Positions 1 to 8,190 of a stretch of DNA of 64,000 bases are shown piece after piece (within the stretch, counting starts at the first letter, position 1; the number at the start of each line of letters is the position of its first letter). Source of the DNA: Pseudomonas sp. NFACC02 (GTDB lineage Bacteria; Pseudomonadota; Gammaproteobacteria; Pseudomonadales; Pseudomonadaceae). The translations under genes were made by a program, and so were the position numbers. The notes below the pieces were generated by a model. It had not been told where the DNA came from. It was given only the letters and a program-made list of their open reading frames with translations, and made no database searches. The stretch covers positions 16,222-80,221 of the forward strand of contig NZ_FOEO01000023.1 of NCBI RefSeq assembly GCF_900110765.1, given 5' to 3'.

Positions 1-275
1 CGTGCTCGTGCAAGATGGGCACCGATGAAATGGCCGTGGTCGACGGTGAAGGTCGTGTGCACGGGATGCAGAACCTGCGCGTGGTCGACGCTTCGATCAT
101 GCCGATCATCACCACCGGCAACCTGAATGCGCCGACGATCATGATCGCCGAGAAAATCGCCGACAAGATCCGCGGTCGCGCTCCGCTGCCACGCAGCACC
201 GCACGGTATTACGTGGCTGGCGATGCGCCGGTGCGTGGCAAGCCGATGCGTGAGGTTGGCTCGAGGGCGCAGTAG
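1..275 (+). CDS. betA: GMC oxidoreductase, choline dehydrogenase-like, C-terminal fragment
   Basis: The 3' end of a gene that begins before the window. The open frame reads CSCKMGTDEMAVVDGEGRVH and then DASIMP, GNLNAPTIMIAEKIAD and a short basic tail. This is the conserved C-terminal half of the FAD-binding fold of glucose-methanol-choline oxidoreductases, and the wording matches choline dehydrogenase BetA best. BetA oxidises choline to betaine aldehyde and on to glycine betaine at the membrane. Only about 91 residues are visible, so the active-site histidines and FAD motif cannot be checked. A related GMC alcohol dehydrogenase cannot be excluded, and no other bet gene is in view. The stop codon is TAG at 273-275. 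Confidence 0.7.
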   Translation, partial: CSCKMGTDEMAVVDGEGRVHGMQNLRVVDASIMPIITTGNLNAPTIMIAEKIADKIRGRAPLPRSTARYYVAGDAPVRGKPMREVGSRAQ

Positions 276-317
276 TCGAGCCGGTTGCCATCGTCCGTGC
301 CGGTGACTGCAAGCCCT

Positions 318-345
318 GTAGGAGCGCGCTTGCCGGCGAATGCGT
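318..345. repeat. Single REP-like element (GGAGCGCGCTTGCC type)
   Basis: One copy of a palindromic-half sequence of the TGTAGGAGCGCGCTTGCC type. The same core recurs at 3414-3465, 21982-22051 and 46088-46172. Here only one arm is present, so it looks like a lone REP remnant. Confidence 0.55.
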
Positions 346-381
346 CAGCACTTCAGCATTGAGGGTGGCTGGCACGACGCA

Positions 382-526
382 TTCGCCACCGTCGTAACCT
401 CCGGCAGCTCCCACAGGAGGACGCTCAGCAGACAGGCCATCGCAGCTGAGCGAGTCTGGTGTCAGAGAAGATCCAGCGTGTCACGCACTCTGTGTGGGAG
501 CTGCCGGAGGTTACGACGGTGGCGAA
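382..526. repeat. REPIN-like doublet with 34-bp perfect inverted arms
   Basis: Positions 382-415 and 493-526 are exact reverse complements over 34 bp, separated by 77 bp. The arms carry the core CGTAACCTCCGGCAGC. The doublet fills the gap before the TldD-like gene. A diverged copy of the same family lies at 7976-8064. Confidence 0.8.
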
Positions 527-630
527 GCGGTCGGTAGAGCCGATGCAACCCTTCTTGGCTTCCCGCCCAAAGGCTCAAGCGCGCTATGATTCGAACCGTG
601 CCTGTCCGAATCGCCAAGGAGCCTTCCTGC

Positions 631-2073
631 ATGTTCGACTTCTCCGCTCAACTCAAGCAGCGGTTCGCCGCCTTGCAGAGCAGCGCCCGATTTTTCTCCC
701 TGCGCTACGTCAAACAAACCAGTCAGCACCTGACCGTGCGCAAGAACGTCGCCGAACCGCCGCAGCTGAGCACTGACGAAGGTGCGATGCTGACCGTACG
801 CATTGACGGGGTCGAAGCGTACGCGGCCACCAACGACCTCTCGCAACAGGGTTTACAGGCCGCGCTCGAACGGGCCGAAGCTCAGGCCCGCATGCTCGCC
901 CCGCACGCATTGCTCGACCTGCGCGAGCAGGCTGTGGCGACGAGCCGTGCTGACTATCTCTCACCGAACCTGACCAGCGCCTTCCCATCGCTCAGCGATT
1001 GTTATGCCCTGCTCGGCAGCGAATCCGCCTCCGTGCCCAAGGACGATCGACTGGTCAATTGGCAAGTCAGTCTGGGGCTGGAAAACGTCGAGCAGATTTA
1101 CCTGAACAGCGCGGGGGCCGAAATCCGTCAGGCGCAGCGCTTTGTCTTCCCCGGCCTCAGCGTCACCGCCTATGACGGCAAAGACAGCCAGACCCGCAGC
1201 CTGGGTCGCGACAACTTCGGCCAGCAAGGCGGCGCGGAAGTCATTACCGCCTGCGGCATCATCGGTGCGGCGGCCCACGTCGCCGATCAGGCGCTGCAAC
1301 TGATCCTGGCGCCCAACACCCCAAGCGGCCCCCGCGACCTGTTGCTGACGCCCGATCAAATGATCCTGCAAATCCACGAGTCCATCGGCCACCCGCTGGA
1401 GCTGGACCGCATTCTCGGTGACGAGCGCAACTACGCCGGCACCAGCTTCGTCAAGGCCAGCGACTTCGGCACCCTGCGCTATGGCTCGGACCTGCTCAAC
1501 GTGACCTTTGACCCGGACATCCCCGAGCAACTGGCAAGTTACGGCTACGACGACGATGGCACGCCCGCCACCAAGCAATTCCTGATCAAGGAAGGGATTC
1601 TGCAGCGGCCGCTGGGTGGCGCGCTGTCGCAATACCGCTCCGGTATGGAAGGCGTCGCCAACAGCCGCGCCTGCAGCTGGAACCGGGCGCCCATCGACCG
1701 CATGGCCAACCTCAACATCGAGCCGGGCGACCAGTCGATGGCACAACTGATTGGCGGTATCGAGCACGGCATTTTGATGAGCACCAACCGCTCGTGGTCG
1801 ATCGACGATGCGCGCAACAAATTTCAGTTCGGCTGCGAGTGGGGTCAGTTGATCGAGAACGGCGAGCTCAAGGGTGTCGTGAAAAACCCGAACTACCGCG
1901 CCATTTCCGCGCAATTCTGGCGCAACCTCAGCGCCGTCGGTGACGCAAGCACCTTCAAGGTCCTTGGCACGCCGAACTGCGGCAAGGGCGAGCCCAACCA
2001 AGTGGTGCGCGTTGGCCATGCCTCGCCCGCCTGTGTGTTCACCAACGTCGATGTTTTCGGAGGTGATGCCTGA
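631..2073 (+). CDS. TldD-like metalloprotease subunit (TldD/PmbA family)
   Basis: A 480-residue protein of the TldD/PmbA (TldE) family. These proteins form heterodimeric zinc proteases that process or degrade unfolded peptides, for example microcin B17 precursor and the CcdA antitoxin in E. coli. The HExxxH zinc motif HESIGH is at residues 249-254, followed by ELDRILGDERNYAGTSF, as expected for the catalytic TldD-type partner. ATG 631 is chosen because AAGGAG at 616-621 lies 9 nt upstream; an in-frame ATG at 586 has no such site. The next gene starts on the last base of this stop codon, so the pair is translationally coupled. Canonical tldD/pmbA of pseudomonads lie elsewhere, so this is probably a second paralogous pair; its substrate is unknown. 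Confidence 0.85.
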   Translation: MFDFSAQLKQRFAALQSSARFFSLRYVKQTSQHLTVRKNVAEPPQLSTDEGAMLTVRIDGVEAYAATNDLSQQGLQAALERAEAQARMLAPHALLDLREQAVATSRADYLSPNLTSAFPSLSDCYALLGSESASVPKDDRLVNWQVSLGLENVEQIYLNSAGAEIRQAQRFVFPGLSVTAYDGKDSQTRSLGRDNFGQQGGAEVITACGIIGAAAHVADQALQLILAPNTPSGPRDLLLTPDQMILQIHESIGHPLELDRILGDERNYAGTSFVKASDFGTLRYGSDLLNVTFDPDIPEQLASYGYDDDGTPATKQFLIKEGILQRPLGGALSQYRSGMEGVANSRACSWNRAPIDRMANLNIEPGDQSMAQLIGGIEHGILMSTNRSWSIDDARNKFQFGCEWGQLIENGELKGVVKNPNYRAISAQFWRNLSAVGDASTFKVLGTPNCGKGEPNQVVRVGHASPACVFTNVDVFGGDA

Positions 2074-3398
2074 TGTCCCATCAAGCTCAATTCAATGCCC
2101 TGGTCGATTGGCTGCGCGGCGCTGTCACAGGTCAGGAACGCTTCACGCTGAGCTATAACGCCGAGGCGTCGGACTTCATTCGCTTCAACCACGCCAAGGT
2201 GCGCCAGGCCGGTCATGTGCAGCAGGCGAGCGTGTCGTTCAAGCTGATCGAAGACGGCCGCCACGCCGACCTGAACCTGACGCTGTCAGGCGATGAGGCG
2301 ATGGACCGTCAGCGTTTGAGTGAAGCCCTTGGCCAACTGCGCGAGACACTGACACTGTTGCCGGTCGATCCGTACCTGCTGCTCAACGAAGCCCCCTGGC
2401 ACAGCAGCAACATCCAGGACGTACCGCTGCCGGATAGCGCTCATGTCGTCGAGCAGATCGCGCAGTCGGGCGAAGGTCTGGACCTGGTCGGCATCTACGC
2501 CGCCGGACCGATCTACCGAGGGTTCGCCAGCTCAAGCGGCGCGCTGGGTTGGCATCAGGCCAACAGCTTCAATTTTGACTGGAGCCTGTTCCACGAAAAC
2601 GGTCAGGCCGTGAAAGCCAATTACGCGGGTCACACGTGGGACGATGAAGCATTCTCCCAGCGTTTCGCCCTCGCCCGCGAGCAGCTTGAGTTCCTGGGGC
2701 ATCCGGCCCACCCATTGCCGCCGGGCCAATACCGGGCGTACCTGGCGCCGGCGGCATTGGAAGAGGTTATAGGCATGCTGTGCTGGGGCGGCTTCTCGGC
2801 GCAGTCGCTGGCGGACAAGACCAGTCCGCTGCAGCGTCTTTATGACGGTCACGCAACGCTGAATCCGCTGGTGGGTCTGGATGAGCAGGTCACGGGCTCA
2901 TTGTCGCCAGCGTTCTCGGGTGAAGGTTATCCACGCGCCGACCTGTCGCTGGTGGTGGGGGGCATTGCGAAGGATCGCCTGATCGATTCACGCAGCGCGG
3001 CCGAGTACGGCCTGATCGCCAACGGCGCCGGGTGGGGTGAATCGCCCAGTGCGCTGAGCATGAACGGCGGCTCGCTGGCGCTGGACGATGTGCTCAAGGA
3101 ACTGGGCACCGGCCTGTACATCAGCAACCTGTGGTATCTGAATTTCTCCGACCGCACCGCCGGGCGGATCACGGGAATGACGCGCTTTGCGACGTTCTGG
3201 GTCGAAGATGGCCAGATCAAGGCGCCGGTGAACACCATGCGCTTCGACGACAGTATTTTCAGCCTGCTCGGCAGCGCGCTCGAACAATTGACTGCGCAAA
3301 GGGAACTCATTCTGTCGACAAGTACCTACAGTCAACGTCAGACAGCCTCTAACCTGCTGCCGGGGGCGTTGGTGAGCAAGCTGACGTTGACCCTTTGA
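2073..3398 (+). CDS. TldE/PmbA-like protease partner
   Basis: A 441-residue TldD/PmbA family protein that overlaps the preceding TldD-like gene by one base (TGATG). It lacks the HExxxH motif, as expected of the TldE/PmbA partner, which shapes the proteolytic chamber but does not bind zinc. The C-terminal half has the family pattern of glycine-rich beta strands: VVGGIAKDRLIDSRSAAEYG, then NGGSLALDDVLKELGTGLYI and NLWYLNFSDRTAGRITGMTR. The tight coupling to the neighbour argues that the two are made as a stoichiometric heterodimer. Its biological substrate cannot be read from the sequence, and no peptide-precursor or antitoxin gene lies next to the pair. Confidence 0.8.
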   Translation: MSHQAQFNALVDWLRGAVTGQERFTLSYNAEASDFIRFNHAKVRQAGHVQQASVSFKLIEDGRHADLNLTLSGDEAMDRQRLSEALGQLRETLTLLPVDPYLLLNEAPWHSSNIQDVPLPDSAHVVEQIAQSGEGLDLVGIYAAGPIYRGFASSSGALGWHQANSFNFDWSLFHENGQAVKANYAGHTWDDEAFSQRFALAREQLEFLGHPAHPLPPGQYRAYLAPAALEEVIGMLCWGGFSAQSLADKTSPLQRLYDGHATLNPLVGLDEQVTGSLSPAFSGEGYPRADLSLVVGGIAKDRLIDSRSAAEYGLIANGAGWGESPSALSMNGGSLALDDVLKELGTGLYISNLWYLNFSDRTAGRITGMTRFATFWVEDGQIKAPVNTMRFDDSIFSLLGSALEQLTAQRELILSTSTYSQRQTASNLLPGALVSKLTLTL

Positions 3399-3413
3399 CA
3401 AACGCAGCACACT

Positions 3414-3465
3414 TGTAGGAGCGCGCGTGGTCTGGGCCGCAATCGCGGGCAAGCGCGCTCCTACA
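3414..3465. repeat. REPIN-like inverted repeat
   Basis: TGTAGGAGCGCGC at 3414-3426 is the reverse complement of 3453-3465. The inner sequence carries CGCGGGCAAGCGCG, typical of Pseudomonas REPs. It lies between the TldE-like gene and the MFS gene. Confidence 0.75.
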
Positions 3466-3520
3466 GCAACTGCGAGACCTCCCCAAGTTATACACAACCA
3501 GCAAGGACCACGAACTTCAC

Positions 3521-4963
3521 ATGCCGACCACCACCCCGCAGCTCGACGCCCGAACCCTGCGCTGGATGCCCTGGGTTATCGCCATTGCCTTTTTCATGCA
3601 AAGCCTGGACGGAACGATCCTCAACACCGCATTGCCGTCCATGGCCCGCTCGCTGTCCGAAGACCCGTTGCGCATGCAGTCGGTGATCATTGCCTACATG
3701 CTGACGATTGCCTTGCTGATCCCCGCGTCGGGCTGGATTTCCGACCGGTTCGGGATCAAGCGCATTTTCTTTAGTGCCATTCTGCTGTTCAGCTTCGGCT
3801 CGCTGCTGTGTGCGGTCGCCAACTCACTCGGCATGCTGGTCGCCGCGCGTGTGGTTCAAGGCCTGGGGGGCGCGCTGATGATGCCGGTGGGCCGGTTGAT
3901 CGTGCTGCGCGCTTACCCGCGAACGGAGCTGGTGCGCACCCTCAGTTTCATTACCATGCCCGCCCTGCTCGGCCCGCTGATGGGCCCGACGGTGGGCGGC
4001 TGGCTGGTGGAATACCTGAGCTGGCACTGGATCTTTCTGATCAATATCCCGGTCGGCATCCTCGGTTGTTTTGCCGTGCGCAAGTTCATCCCGGATCTGC
4101 AGGGTGGCGGTCGCACACGTTTCGATCTGGTGGGCTTTGCGTTGTTCGGCGCGTCGATGGTGCTGATCACCATCGCCCTGGAAGGCCTGGGCGAACTGCA
4201 TCTGCCGCACTTGCGCGTGGTGATGCTGCTGTTCGGCGGAATGGCCTGTCTGGCCGCGTACTGGCTGCGGGCGGGGCACGTAGAGTCGCCGCTGTTTTCG
4301 GCATCGCTGTTTCGCACCCGAAGTTTTGCCGTCGGCATCATGGGCAACCTGTTTGCGCGACTGGGCAGCGGTGCGTTGCCCTTTCTCGTGCCGCTGATGC
4401 TGCAAGTGGCATTGGGTTACTCGCCCTCGCACGCCGGGATGAGCATGATCCCGCTGGCGCTGGCGGCGATGTTCGCCAAGCCCTTGGCCACGCGAGCCAT
4501 CGAGCGTCTGGGGTATCGCATTGTGCTGACCGGCAACACGTTGCTGCTCGGGATGCTGCTGGCGAGCATGTCACTGGTCGATGCCGACACGCCGTACTGG
4601 TTTCTGTTGATTCATCTGGCCCTGCTCGGGGGCGTGAACTCGCTGCAGTTCTCGGCGATGAATGCCGTCACCCTGATCGATCTGGATGACGCCAGCGCAG
4701 CCAGCGGCAACAGCCTGCTGTCGGTGGTGGCTCAGTTGTCGCTGAGCCTGGGTGTCGCCTGCGCGGCCGCATTGCTGGGCGGGTTTACGGACGATGTGTC
4801 GACCGGCGAGGTCAGCAGTGTGCTGGGTGCCTTCCAGTTGACGTTCCTGTGCGTGGGCGTGCTGGCGATGCTGGCCGCGTCGATTTTCCTGCAACTGTCG
4901 CCGCGTATGCCGCCGGAGAATCCACCGCGCAAGCCGCAGACGGAGCCTGAAATCGAGGCGTGA
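3521..4963 (+). CDS. DHA2-family MFS multidrug efflux transporter (MdtD/EmrB-like)
   Basis: A 480-residue integral inner-membrane protein with about 13-14 hydrophobic helices, typical of drug:H+ antiporters of the DHA2 (EmrB/QacA) family. Helix 1 carries MQSLDGTILNTALPSMA (motif D1). The loop GWISDRFGIKRIFF is the MFS motif A, and ARVVQGLGGALMMPVGR with GPTVGGWLVEYLSWHW matches motifs B and C. The closest named relative I recognise is MdtD, but no RND or membrane-fusion partner gene is adjacent, so it probably works alone. ATG 3521 begins MPTTTPQ with a weak AAGGACC upstream. It is monocistronic, flanked by REP elements. The substrate is unknown. Confidence 0.85.
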   Translation: MPTTTPQLDARTLRWMPWVIAIAFFMQSLDGTILNTALPSMARSLSEDPLRMQSVIIAYMLTIALLIPASGWISDRFGIKRIFFSAILLFSFGSLLCAVANSLGMLVAARVVQGLGGALMMPVGRLIVLRAYPRTELVRTLSFITMPALLGPLMGPTVGGWLVEYLSWHWIFLINIPVGILGCFAVRKFIPDLQGGGRTRFDLVGFALFGASMVLITIALEGLGELHLPHLRVVMLLFGGMACLAAYWLRAGHVESPLFSASLFRTRSFAVGIMGNLFARLGSGALPFLVPLMLQVALGYSPSHAGMSMIPLALAAMFAKPLATRAIERLGYRIVLTGNTLLLGMLLASMSLVDADTPYWFLLIHLALLGGVNSLQFSAMNAVTLIDLDDASAASGNSLLSVVAQLSLSLGVACAAALLGGFTDDVSTGEVSSVLGAFQLTFLCVGVLAMLAASIFLQLSPRMPPENPPRKPQTEPEIEA

Positions 4964-4990
4964 TGCACGTCCGGGGGTGACAATGATCAC

Positions 4991-5084
4991 CTGTGGGGGC
5001 GAGCTTGCTCGCGAAGAGGCCGGTACATCCGCCGGAGCTTCGGCGGCTGAGACTTAGCATTCGCGAGCAAGCTCGCTCCCGCAG
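4991..5084. repeat. REPIN-like doublet (GAGCTTGCTCGCGAA type)
   Basis: Arms 4991-5015 and 5060-5084 are near-perfect reverse complements with the core GCGAGCTTGCTCGCGAA. A smaller GCCGGAGCTTCGGCGGC hairpin sits between them. This is a third REP family in the window, lying just upstream of dbpA. Confidence 0.8.
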
Positions 5085-5205
5085 GTACAGGGTGGCGTGA
5101 TCGATTATTCGCGCCTGGATTCCACCACCATTTATCGCCCACGCCCCCAAGGCGGGGCCCGCGACCTGATACACTGCGCGACATTTTGTTTTGCAGGCCT
5201 CCCTT

Positions 5206-6585
5206 GTGACTAACACCGCGTTCAATTCACTGCCCCTTTCCGCCGCCATGCTGGCTAACCTGGAGTCCCTTGGTTATGCCGAGATGACGCCGATTCAGGC
5301 GCAGAGCCTGCCGGTGATGCTCAAGGGCATGGACCTGATTGCCCAGGCCAAGACCGGCTCCGGCAAGACCGCGGCCTTCGGTATCGGCCTGCTGAACCCG
5401 ATCAATCCGCGATACTTCGGCTGCCAGGCACTGATCCTGTGCCCGACTCGCGAGTTGGCGGACCAGGTCGCCAAGGAAATCCGTCGTCTGGCCCGCGCCG
5501 AAGACAACATCAAGGTCCTGACCCTGTGCGGCGGCGTGTCCTTCGGCCCGCAGATCGGCTCGCTGGAGCACGGCGCGCATATCATCGTGGGCACGCCGGG
5601 TCGTATCCAGCAGCACTTGCGCAAAGGTTCGCTGGTGCTGGATGGCCTGAACACACTGGTCCTCGACGAAGCCGACCGCATGCTCGACATGGGTTTCTAC
5701 GACGCGATCGCGGACATCATCGAGCAGACCCCGGAGCGCCGTCAGACGCTGCTGTTCTCCGCCACTTACCCGGTCGGCATCAAGCAACTGGCCTCGAAGT
5801 TCATGCGCGATCCGCAGACCGTGAAGGTCGAAGCGCTGCACGCCGACAGCCAGATCGAGCAGATCTTCTACGAAATTTCACCCGAGCAACGTCTGGAAGC
5901 GGTGGTGAAGGTCCTCGACCATTTCCGTCCGCAGTCCTGCGTGGCGTTCTGCTTCACCAAACAACAGGTTCAGGACGTGGTCGATCACCTGACGGCCAAG
6001 GGCATGTCGGCCGTGGGCCTGCACGGCGATCTGGAGCAGCGTGATCGCGACCAGGTGCTGGCCATGTTCGCCAACCGCAGCACCTCGGTGCTGGTGGCGA
6101 CCGACGTCGCCGCCCGTGGCCTGGACATCGATGCGCTGGACATGGTGATCAACGTCGAGCTGGCCCGCGACTCGGAAATTCACATTCACCGCGTGGGCCG
6201 TACCGGTCGCGCGGGCGAAACCGGCATTGCGGTCAGCCTTGTTGCGCCGGGCGAAAGCCAACGCGCTCGCGCCGTCGAAGAACTGCAGAAAGCGCCGCTG
6301 AACTGGCAGCAGTACGACCAGTTGACGCGCAAGGAAGGCGGCAAGCTGCTGCCACCGATGACAACCCTGTGCATTGGTTCGGGCCGCAAGGACAAACTCC
6401 GTCCGGGCGACATCCTTGGCGCGTTGACCGGCGAAGCGGGCGTGCCTGGTACTCAGGTTGGCAAGATCGCGATCTTCGATTACCAGGCGTATGTTGCGGT
6501 GGAACGCAGCATTGCCAAACAGGCGCTGGAGCGGCTGAACAACGGCAAGATCAAAGGCAAGTCATTGCGGGTGCGGATTCTTTAA
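5206..6585 (+). CDS. dbpA: ATP-dependent RNA helicase DbpA
   Basis: A 459-residue DEAD-box helicase that remodels hairpin 92 of 23S rRNA during 50S ribosome assembly. In order it has the Q-motif region (FNSLPLSAAMLANLESLGY, then MTPIQAQSLP), Walker A AKTGSGKT near residue 50, DEAD in VLDEADRMLDMGF, SAT in LLFSATYP, and the helicase C motifs ATDVAARGLDI and HRVGRTGRAG. The C-terminal domain from KLLPPMTTLCIGSGRKDKLR to the end is the DbpA-specific RNA-binding domain, which separates it from RhlE or SrmB. GTG 5206 is chosen because AGG at 5195-5197 is well spaced and homologues begin MTNTAFNSL-like; an in-frame TTG at 5191 is the alternative. Housekeeping gene, monocistronic. Confidence 0.95.
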   Translation: MTNTAFNSLPLSAAMLANLESLGYAEMTPIQAQSLPVMLKGMDLIAQAKTGSGKTAAFGIGLLNPINPRYFGCQALILCPTRELADQVAKEIRRLARAEDNIKVLTLCGGVSFGPQIGSLEHGAHIIVGTPGRIQQHLRKGSLVLDGLNTLVLDEADRMLDMGFYDAIADIIEQTPERRQTLLFSATYPVGIKQLASKFMRDPQTVKVEALHADSQIEQIFYEISPEQRLEAVVKVLDHFRPQSCVAFCFTKQQVQDVVDHLTAKGMSAVGLHGDLEQRDRDQVLAMFANRSTSVLVATDVAARGLDIDALDMVINVELARDSEIHIHRVGRTGRAGETGIAVSLVAPGESQRARAVEELQKAPLNWQQYDQLTRKEGGKLLPPMTTLCIGSGRKDKLRPGDILGALTGEAGVPGTQVGKIAIFDYQAYVAVERSIAKQALERLNNGKIKGKSLRVRIL

Positions 6586-6605
6586 TCCATCCAGTACCGC
6601 GTCAT

Positions 6606-6710
6606 TGATCGTTCCCACGCTCTGCGTGGGAATGCCGTACCGGACGCTCCGCGTCCCGGCGACGCGGAGCGTCGCACAATGCGTTCCCACGCAGAGCGTG
6701 GGCACGATCA
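6606..6710. repeat. Nested long palindrome (GTTCCCACGCTCTGCGTGGGAA type)
   Basis: Outer arms 6606-6632 and 6684-6710 are near-perfect reverse complements, and each arm is itself a small hairpin (CCCACGCTCTGCGTGGG). Between them GACGCTCCGCGTC pairs with GACGCGGAGCGTC. It is a fourth repeat family, between dbpA and the flavoprotein gene. Confidence 0.75.
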
Positions 6711-6750
6711 AGCCTTCTGACACACCACCGATTCTCCTGAGGACTCCGCT

Positions 6751-7929
6751 TTGCCCGTTACTGACGTTGTGATCATCGGCGCTGGCGCCGCAGGTTTGAT
6801 GTGTGCCTTCACCGCGGCCAATCGAGGCCGCAAGGTGATGCTGATCGATCACGCCAACAAGCCGGGCAAGAAAATCCTCATGTCGGGCGGTGGCCGCTGC
6901 AACTTCACCAACCTGTACACCGAACCCGCTAATTTCCTTTCGCAGAACCCGCACTTCTGCAAATCGGCGCTGGCCCGCTACACCCAGTGGGATTTCATTG
7001 CGCTGGTCGGTAAACACGGCGTGCCGTACCACGAGAAGAAGCTCGGCCAGCTGTTCTGCGACAACAAGTCCAGCGACATCCTCAGCCTGTTGCTCCGCGA
7101 GTGCGACGATGCAGGCGTCAGCCTGCACATGGACACGTCCGTCCAGACCATCGAGAAAACCGAGACCGGCTACCTGCTGGACACTACGTTGGGCAACATC
7201 AGCTGCGAGTCGCTGGTGATCGCCACGGGCGGCCTGTCGATTCCGACACTGGGTGCCACGGGTTTCGGCTATCAGGTCGGCAAGCAGTTCGGCCACACCC
7301 TGCTGCCTACACGCGCAGGCCTTGTGCCGTTCACCATCACCGACCAGCTCAAGGAATTGTGTACCGAACTGACCGGCACCTCGGTGGATTGCCTCGTCAG
7401 CTGCAACGACGTCAGCTTCCGCGAGAATATCCTGTTCACCCATCGCGGCCTCAGCGGTCCGGCGATCCTGCAGATTTCTTCGTTCTGGCATCCGGGCGAT
7501 GCCGTGGACATCAACCTGATGCCCGATCACGACGCCCACGGCTGGCTGACCGAGCAACAAACCGAACGCCCCAACAGCGAACTGAAGACCCTGCTCGGCG
7601 AGGTCTTCACCAAGAAGATGGCCAACCTCATCGCAGAACAGTGGTTCGTGTCCAAGCCGATGAAGCAGTACACCCACGCCGAACTGGCCGACATCGCCAA
7701 TAAACTGTCGAGCTGGCAAGTGGTTCCCGCCGGCACCGAAGGTTACCGCACGGCCGAAGTGACGCTGGGCGGGATCGACACGCGGGAGGTGTCCTCCAAA
7801 ACCATGGAGTCGCTGAAATCGCCAAAGCTGTACTTCATCGGTGAAGTGCTGGACGTCAGCGGGCATCTGGGCGGCTTCAACTTCCAGTGGGCCTGGGCCT
7901 CGGCGTATGCGGCGGCGCAGTACGTCTGA
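6751..7929 (+). CDS. NAD(P)/FAD-dependent oxidoreductase, YhiN/HI0933 family
   Basis: A 392-residue flavoprotein of the HI0933/YhiN family (aminoacetone oxidase-like by name; physiological role not established). The N-terminus has the Rossmann FAD motif VIIGAGAAGLMCAFTAANRG at residues 7-26, then the family signature GKKILMSGGGRCNFTN. Further matches are ESLVIATGGLSIPTLGATG, a basic/acidic insert domain in the middle, and the C-terminal GEVLDVSGHLGGFNFQWAWA, which closes the FAD site. The start is TTG 6751 with the ribosome site TGAGGA at 6738-6743; no ATG fits near the FAD motif. It stands alone between repeats. It is sometimes linked to tRNA or cofactor modification, but nothing here tests that. 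Confidence 0.85.
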   Translation: MPVTDVVIIGAGAAGLMCAFTAANRGRKVMLIDHANKPGKKILMSGGGRCNFTNLYTEPANFLSQNPHFCKSALARYTQWDFIALVGKHGVPYHEKKLGQLFCDNKSSDILSLLLRECDDAGVSLHMDTSVQTIEKTETGYLLDTTLGNISCESLVIATGGLSIPTLGATGFGYQVGKQFGHTLLPTRAGLVPFTITDQLKELCTELTGTSVDCLVSCNDVSFRENILFTHRGLSGPAILQISSFWHPGDAVDINLMPDHDAHGWLTEQQTERPNSELKTLLGEVFTKKMANLIAEQWFVSKPMKQYTHAELADIANKLSSWQVVPAGTEGYRTAEVTLGGIDTREVSSKTMESLKSPKLYFIGEVLDVSGHLGGFNFQWAWASAYAAAQYV

Positions 7930-7975
7930 GCCAACGTCGCCATGTGATGCAATGACAAGCCCCTGCAGGAGCAAT

Positions 7976-8064
7976 CCGAGGTTACGAGGGTCGCGAAGAG
8001 GCCGGGACATTCAACGCACCTCTGGCGGCCGCAAGACCGCCTTCGCCACGGTCGTAACCTCCGG
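7976..8064. repeat. Degenerate REPIN-like doublet
   Basis: CCGAGGTTACGAGGGTCGCG near 7976 and CTTCGCCACGGTCGTAACCT at 8041-8060 form imperfect inverted arms. They belong to the same family as 382-526, with a short hairpin in between. Confidence 0.6.
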
Positions 8065-8190
8065 CAGCTTGTACAGGGTGGGTGACGATGGCGCATTCGG
8101 AATAAATTTTGCTAAGCGGATGTACAGCACGCACCGGGCGCTGTACATATCATCCAGCAGAAACCATCGCGAACAAGGCCGTCAGCGTTC

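Noticed and set aside
382..526. Repeated palindromes considered as a CRISPR array or IS ends
   Set aside because: Only paired inverted arms without regular spacers, cas genes or transposase; they fit REP/REPIN elements.
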